Positions 60,506-64,000 of a stretch of DNA of 64,000 bases are shown here, piece after piece. Numbering within the stretch: the stretch's first letter is position 1; every line of letters starts with the position of its first letter. Source of the DNA: Lasioglossum baleicum. Taxonomy: Eukaryota; Arthropoda; Insecta; Hymenoptera; Halictidae. The notes beneath the pieces are model-generated. The model had not been told where the DNA came from. It ran no database searches and was given only the letters and a program-made list of their open reading frames with translations. A program made the translations under genes and the position numbers. Location of the stretch: NCBI RefSeq assembly GCF_051020765.1, contig NC_134929.1, positions 21,342,135 through 21,406,134 on the forward strand, in the 5' to 3' direction.

Positions 60506-60570
60506 CGTTGTGTATGAATATTGTGTGTGAACATTGTGTATGAACATTGTGTATGCTCATTGTGTATGAT
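60506..60570 (+). repeat. 13-bp tandem repeat, five units
   Basis: Five consecutive 13-base units of the form CATTGTGTATGAA (60506-60518, 60519-60531, 60532-60544, 60545-60557, 60558-60570), each with at most a few changes. Looser copies (GAACATTGGAGTATGAACG) continue to about 60615. Confidence 0.85.
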
Positions 60571-60615
60571 TGGCGAGTACGAACATTGGAGTATGAACGT
60601 ACACATATGAACATT

Positions 60616-61949
60616 AAAGGAGACCGCGTGCCAGCTTGTCTATCGTTAATCAGGCCATGCAGGCAACCGTAGGATGACACGTCCGTAACTGTACCCACGG
60701 CGCGCTGCGTGCAGCGAGTGCGGTCCGAGCATGCAATTGCGCCGGGTCTGGTTGCATCCGAGGCCTCGCCTTGAACCTGCTTTACCGACGGACAGATTAT
60801 TAGCCGTGAGCATTGTCCATTAGCCCCGGCCCTGGTCCTATCCCCATCAGCCATGCATCACGCGCAGGTTGCATTATGGGCATACGCGGCGCATTGTCGG
60901 GATTGCGCGCTTCCATGGACGAAAAAGGATGGGATTACGGTTCGCGAGCCCGGTGCGGAGTCCGTGCTCTCTATAGCAACCTGGTGTTCGGGATACCTGC
61001 GCGTCGACCGGATGCCGACGCGGATTGAATTTATGGCAGCTATTATTGTTGCGGCTGGATCAACTCTCCCTCTCCTCCTCCTCCTCCTCCTCTCTCTCTC
61101 TCTCTTTCTCTCTCTATCTGCTACCACCGCCCTCAGCCCTTTCGTTTTAGGCTCCCCCGAGAGACAGGGGAAGCTTTTCCAGGCGAGATGAGTTTCGAGA
61201 GTTTCGCGAGAGATCTGCTGCCGAGGGTTTTATGGCTCTCCTTCGATCCGACTCTCTTCGCGTTTAGGAACCCCCGTGCTACCGTCTGCTAAGAGAGTGT
61301 GAGATTGTTGGGTGGAGAAGGGTTGCTCCGGGAGTTTGTCCAGGGTAGCTTTCTTTTCTACGCGATAGCCGATGGGTGGACTGTGAATTTTTATTCGGGG
61401 TACCTTTAGATGTGGAAGTTGTTCTTTGAGGGTTGACGATCGTTCGAGGAAGCGTTGCTTTGGGAATCGATCGAAGGTAACCTATTCTCTTCTCCTTTAT
61501 TCGCAAACTTGTATTTGGGAAAGACGTAAACCTTCGACTTTAAGATCCATAAAACCGGTACTCCAAGGGTTAGGGGTAGCCCGAGGAGGGGTTGCTTTGT
61601 TCATTGAGCCAGTGAAGCTTTTCGGGAAACAGTCGGTTCAGATCGTCTCGTTTAGACTCTAGGACCACACGACTGCAAGTATCAATTTTATAAACCCCCG
61701 TATGTTCTTCAAGTGGAAAACCAACCCTTTTTATGTTCCTCGTTACTGCAAAATCTTTGAACTCGCGACTATTCCAAGAAACTGTCAGCCAAGTTTGAAA
61801 CCCGGAAGTCAACGGAGTTGCAGTCTTATTTCCGCAGCGCAGACGTCGAGTAAAAAAGTCATTTACCCAGGACGTTGAGGAAAAAAAGTAATTCCTCGCG
61901 GACATCGAGTAGACGTGTAATTAATAGCGATATGAGGAGAGCAGTATTC
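60616..61949. other. Unassigned DNA with a CTC/TC microsatellite
   Basis: No supported gene. A mixed CTC and TC tract spans 61065-61116. GC-rich at 60630-61020. Confidence 0.45.
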
Positions 61950-62310
61950 GAGCGATTTTCTCGTTGCAATGGCTGGCGAGAGAGCGGCATCCGTGCGAGC
62001 GGCAAAGCCGAGATAGGCGCAATAACAGGCTCGTTCCGAAACGAGATCGCGTCGCGTTGGGAGCACGAGGCTTGCGTCGCGCGTCGGGGTGCCGCGGCTC
62101 CAGTGACGTCGCGGGAACGTCCGCGGAAGGGGCGGGGCCCCTCGAATCGATGAGCGTCGCGACGCCGGGGGCGGTGACGTCAACGACGAGTGTAACGAGC
62201 CGACGTTCCCGCCGTCGCGCCGTGGGACGGGGTTTTCAGGCCCGGATCCACGTCGTCGCGACGGAAGCGGAGCTCCGCGAGCCCGGGGGCTCTAAATGCG
62301 AAATTCGATT
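61950..62310. promoter_or_regulatory. GC-rich, CpG-dense patch with CRE and GC boxes
   Basis: This is the most CpG-dense stretch of the window. It holds TGACGTCG (62104-62111), GGGGCGGGGCCCC (62129-62141) and a full CRE palindrome TGACGTCA (62175-62182). The combination resembles a TATA-less promoter. No exon with recognisable coding follows on either side within the window. Confidence 0.35.
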
Positions 62311-62457
62311 TGCGTTTCGCCGATGAGCGCATTCACCCTTCCCGCGAAAATACACTTTTTCCCCTTTCTGCAACTCTTTCTCTCGCTCTCCGCCGCGTCT
62401 CCGATGCTGCACCCTGCTGCATCGCTCGGAAAATGCATTTTCTTAGTGACGCCCGAA
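62311..62457. other. Unassigned DNA
   Basis: Nothing recognised. Confidence 0.3.
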
Positions 62458-62590
62458 GGTGAACATCTTGACATGAATATTTGAAGATGAACATCGGAAC
62501 ACGAACATTTAAATACGTGCTTTCATGTTCGTCTTTACATGTGCGATTTTAGATGTTCATCTTTAAATGTGCATTTTTAGATGTTCATTG
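62458..62590. repeat. Imperfect inverted array of GAACAT/ATGTTC words
   Basis: The left half repeats GAACATC, GATGAACATC, ACGAACATTTAAAT. The right half carries their reverse complements, ATGTTCGTC, GATGTTCATCTTTAAATG, GATGTTCATTG. The centre lies near 62521. It could fold into a long imperfect hairpin. No coding. Confidence 0.55.
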
Positions 62591-63240
62591 CGAACTGTCT
62601 GAATCCGTTGCTTTGCGAAACACCCGGTACCTAATATCAATTAGCCGCGCCAACGAGCCAGGGAACCCGCGAGCGAGCGATCGTGCGGGCCCAGGTTTCC
62701 CACGATTCGAGCCATGAAAAGCATGGTGTATCCATGGGGGAATGAAAAACAGAGCCGTTGCGGGGGTGAACGGAGGCAGGCGGGAGGGAAAGAGTGGAGC
62801 TAGAAAGAAGGGAAAGGGAAAGAACCGCGATCGGAGAAGACACGGGCGTGTGCCAGAGGCGAGTGGGCTTTCCACTCCATCGTGGAAAGGCGTCCGCGAT
62901 GCTTACGCGATGCGCTCGCGATTCTATTGTTATACGCGGAACGGCCGGCGATGAATTGCAAATTGGCAACAGGGCGGTGTAACAGTATTGCGTTACAACA
63001 CTGTTTCCCGCGTAATGCGTATTCCAGATGCTGGATTACCGTAACAATCGGCGCGTCCTCCGCCCGGGCTGGGCTCCGGTTCATTCCGCTCGTTTCCCAC
63101 CCCCGCTGATTGGGATTGCTACCAGTTTTGTTCCCCTCCTGTCTTCGATCCGGCAGCGTCCCGAAAATTGTTTTCGAGCACGATTTATGGGTTTTCCCGA
63201 AAAAGAAGATGAACTCTTCGGAGATTAATTTCAAAAACTA
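62591..63240. other. Unassigned GC-rich DNA
   Basis: Overlapping frames on both strands between 62637 and 63234 carry no domain. Nothing else recognised. Confidence 0.4.
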
Positions 63241-64000
63241 GCTAGACGACGCACAGTGGTCGGAAATCGCCAAATCGTGGCCAAAAGTCGAAAATTTTTT
63301 CCGTTGTTTAAAAATCTATGTAATACTACTTTATTTATAAGGTTCCAGAGCACGTTTTTTTGCTACAACCAATATTTAATACGTACTTCTGTCGGAGATA
63401 CGTAAGTTCAAAGTTAGTAGTTCTAGAAGACCGGCATTTTCAACCATAATTGAAATTAGCTCTGCGACTTATTATAGCGCTGTAACGCTGATTTATCATC
63501 TTGCTATTGTTGGGCATGTCCTAATTTAATATAATATTCTGATTTTATTGCTGTATTTAATTTTTTAAAACTCGGGGAGATGAAAAAGAGAAATCTACAC
63601 AACTGGTACATTTCATTAACGAAAAAGTTGCTTATCAATCGCGATCAAGCAATCATTTTTTTTGGAAAAGAAGCTGTTAAGGCTATTAAACAAGTGTACG
63701 TTTCATTTTTCAGCGACCTATTGCGACCTTATGAATTATCGCCATTTCCTTAGCGACCGGCAACGTTCCGAAATGGCGAATTTGCCCTGAATCGTAGATA
63801 AAACTAATTTTCGCAAATGCAAGGTACATATTTGTTATATATTACAATAAAATGCTTCAGATAGTCAGCAGTGTAAGATTTTAATTTTTTTTTTACATAT
63901 CTTAATTTTACTAGAGGTGAGTGAAATATCGGAATGAAACAGAACTGAGAAACTTCTATTACATTTTAGTACTAAAGAATTACCTCGCATGCAATATTTA
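63241..64000. other. AT-rich tail, possibly the start of a DNA transposon
   Basis: Composition changes sharply at about 63241. CACAGTGGTCGG at 63252-63263 resembles CACAGTG-type terminal repeats of insect DNA transposons. No partner end is seen before the window stops and no transposase motif was found. I cannot say more. Confidence 0.3.

Noticed and set aside
1..64000. CRISPR arrays, rRNA genes, working tRNAs, known insect microRNAs
   Set aside because: No evenly spaced short repeats with unique spacers, no rRNA-like sequence and no complete cloverleaf were seen. The microRNA seeds I could recall were not found, though a manual scan cannot exclude unknown ones.

Overview
The window looks like gene-poor nuclear DNA from an insect, most likely a hymenopteran and perhaps a bee. 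The evidence is indirect: insect-type mariner relics, short palindromic MITEs, many TC/GA microsatellites, small ancient dispersed repeats, CpG dinucleotides that are not depleted, and no compact or operon-like coding anywhere. The species cannot be named from the sequence alone. I found no intact host protein-coding gene, no rRNA, no convincing tRNA and no CRISPR array. The open frames longer than 100 codons lack recognisable domains. Many are open on both strands at once, as expected by chance in GC-rich, CpG-rich DNA.

Layout. 0-4.3 kb: dispersed repeats, a cluster of homeodomain-type TTTAATTAAA sites (1.9-2.3 kb) and a degenerate minisatellite (2.7-3.2 kb). 4.35-5.6 kb: two decayed mariner/Tc1-type transposases in opposite orientation. 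6.5-7.6 kb: a complete TTAA-flanked non-autonomous element carrying three 187-bp tandem units. 8.0-8.2 kb: a CRE palindrome and an E-box cluster. 10.5-11.0 kb: a 198-bp tandem repeat that stays open on both strands. 12.35-12.75 kb and 29.8-30.8 kb: copies of one dispersed family (family C). 13.2-15.4 kb: a dense cluster of GGGCGGAGT/GGGCGGGGC boxes. 20.8-21.3 kb: a hAT-like MITE. 31.6 kb: a decayed tRNA-Thr-like sequence. 37.3 and 46.8 kb: two full copies of a palindromic MITE (family A), with fragments at 1.7, 8.5, 41.3 and 54.3 kb. 39.6-39.9 kb: a TATA box, a strong hairpin and a foldback repeat. 40.5 kb: a clean 218-bp mariner MITE. 43.2 kb: a probable solo LTR with a target duplication. 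54.5 and 57.1 kb: two diverged copies of a block that share a perfectly conserved 8-7-8 palindrome. 54.9-55.3 kb: repeats carrying CACGCCCAC. 62.0-62.3 kb: a GC-rich, promoter-like patch. From 63.24 kb the composition turns AT-rich.

The window therefore reads as intergenic or long-intronic DNA shaped by transposon decay, with several candidate regulatory clusters. The items most worth following are the paired 8-7-8 palindromes, the 187-bp-array element, the hairpin behind a TATA box at 39.6 kb and the GC-box cluster. No coherent new multi-gene system is visible.
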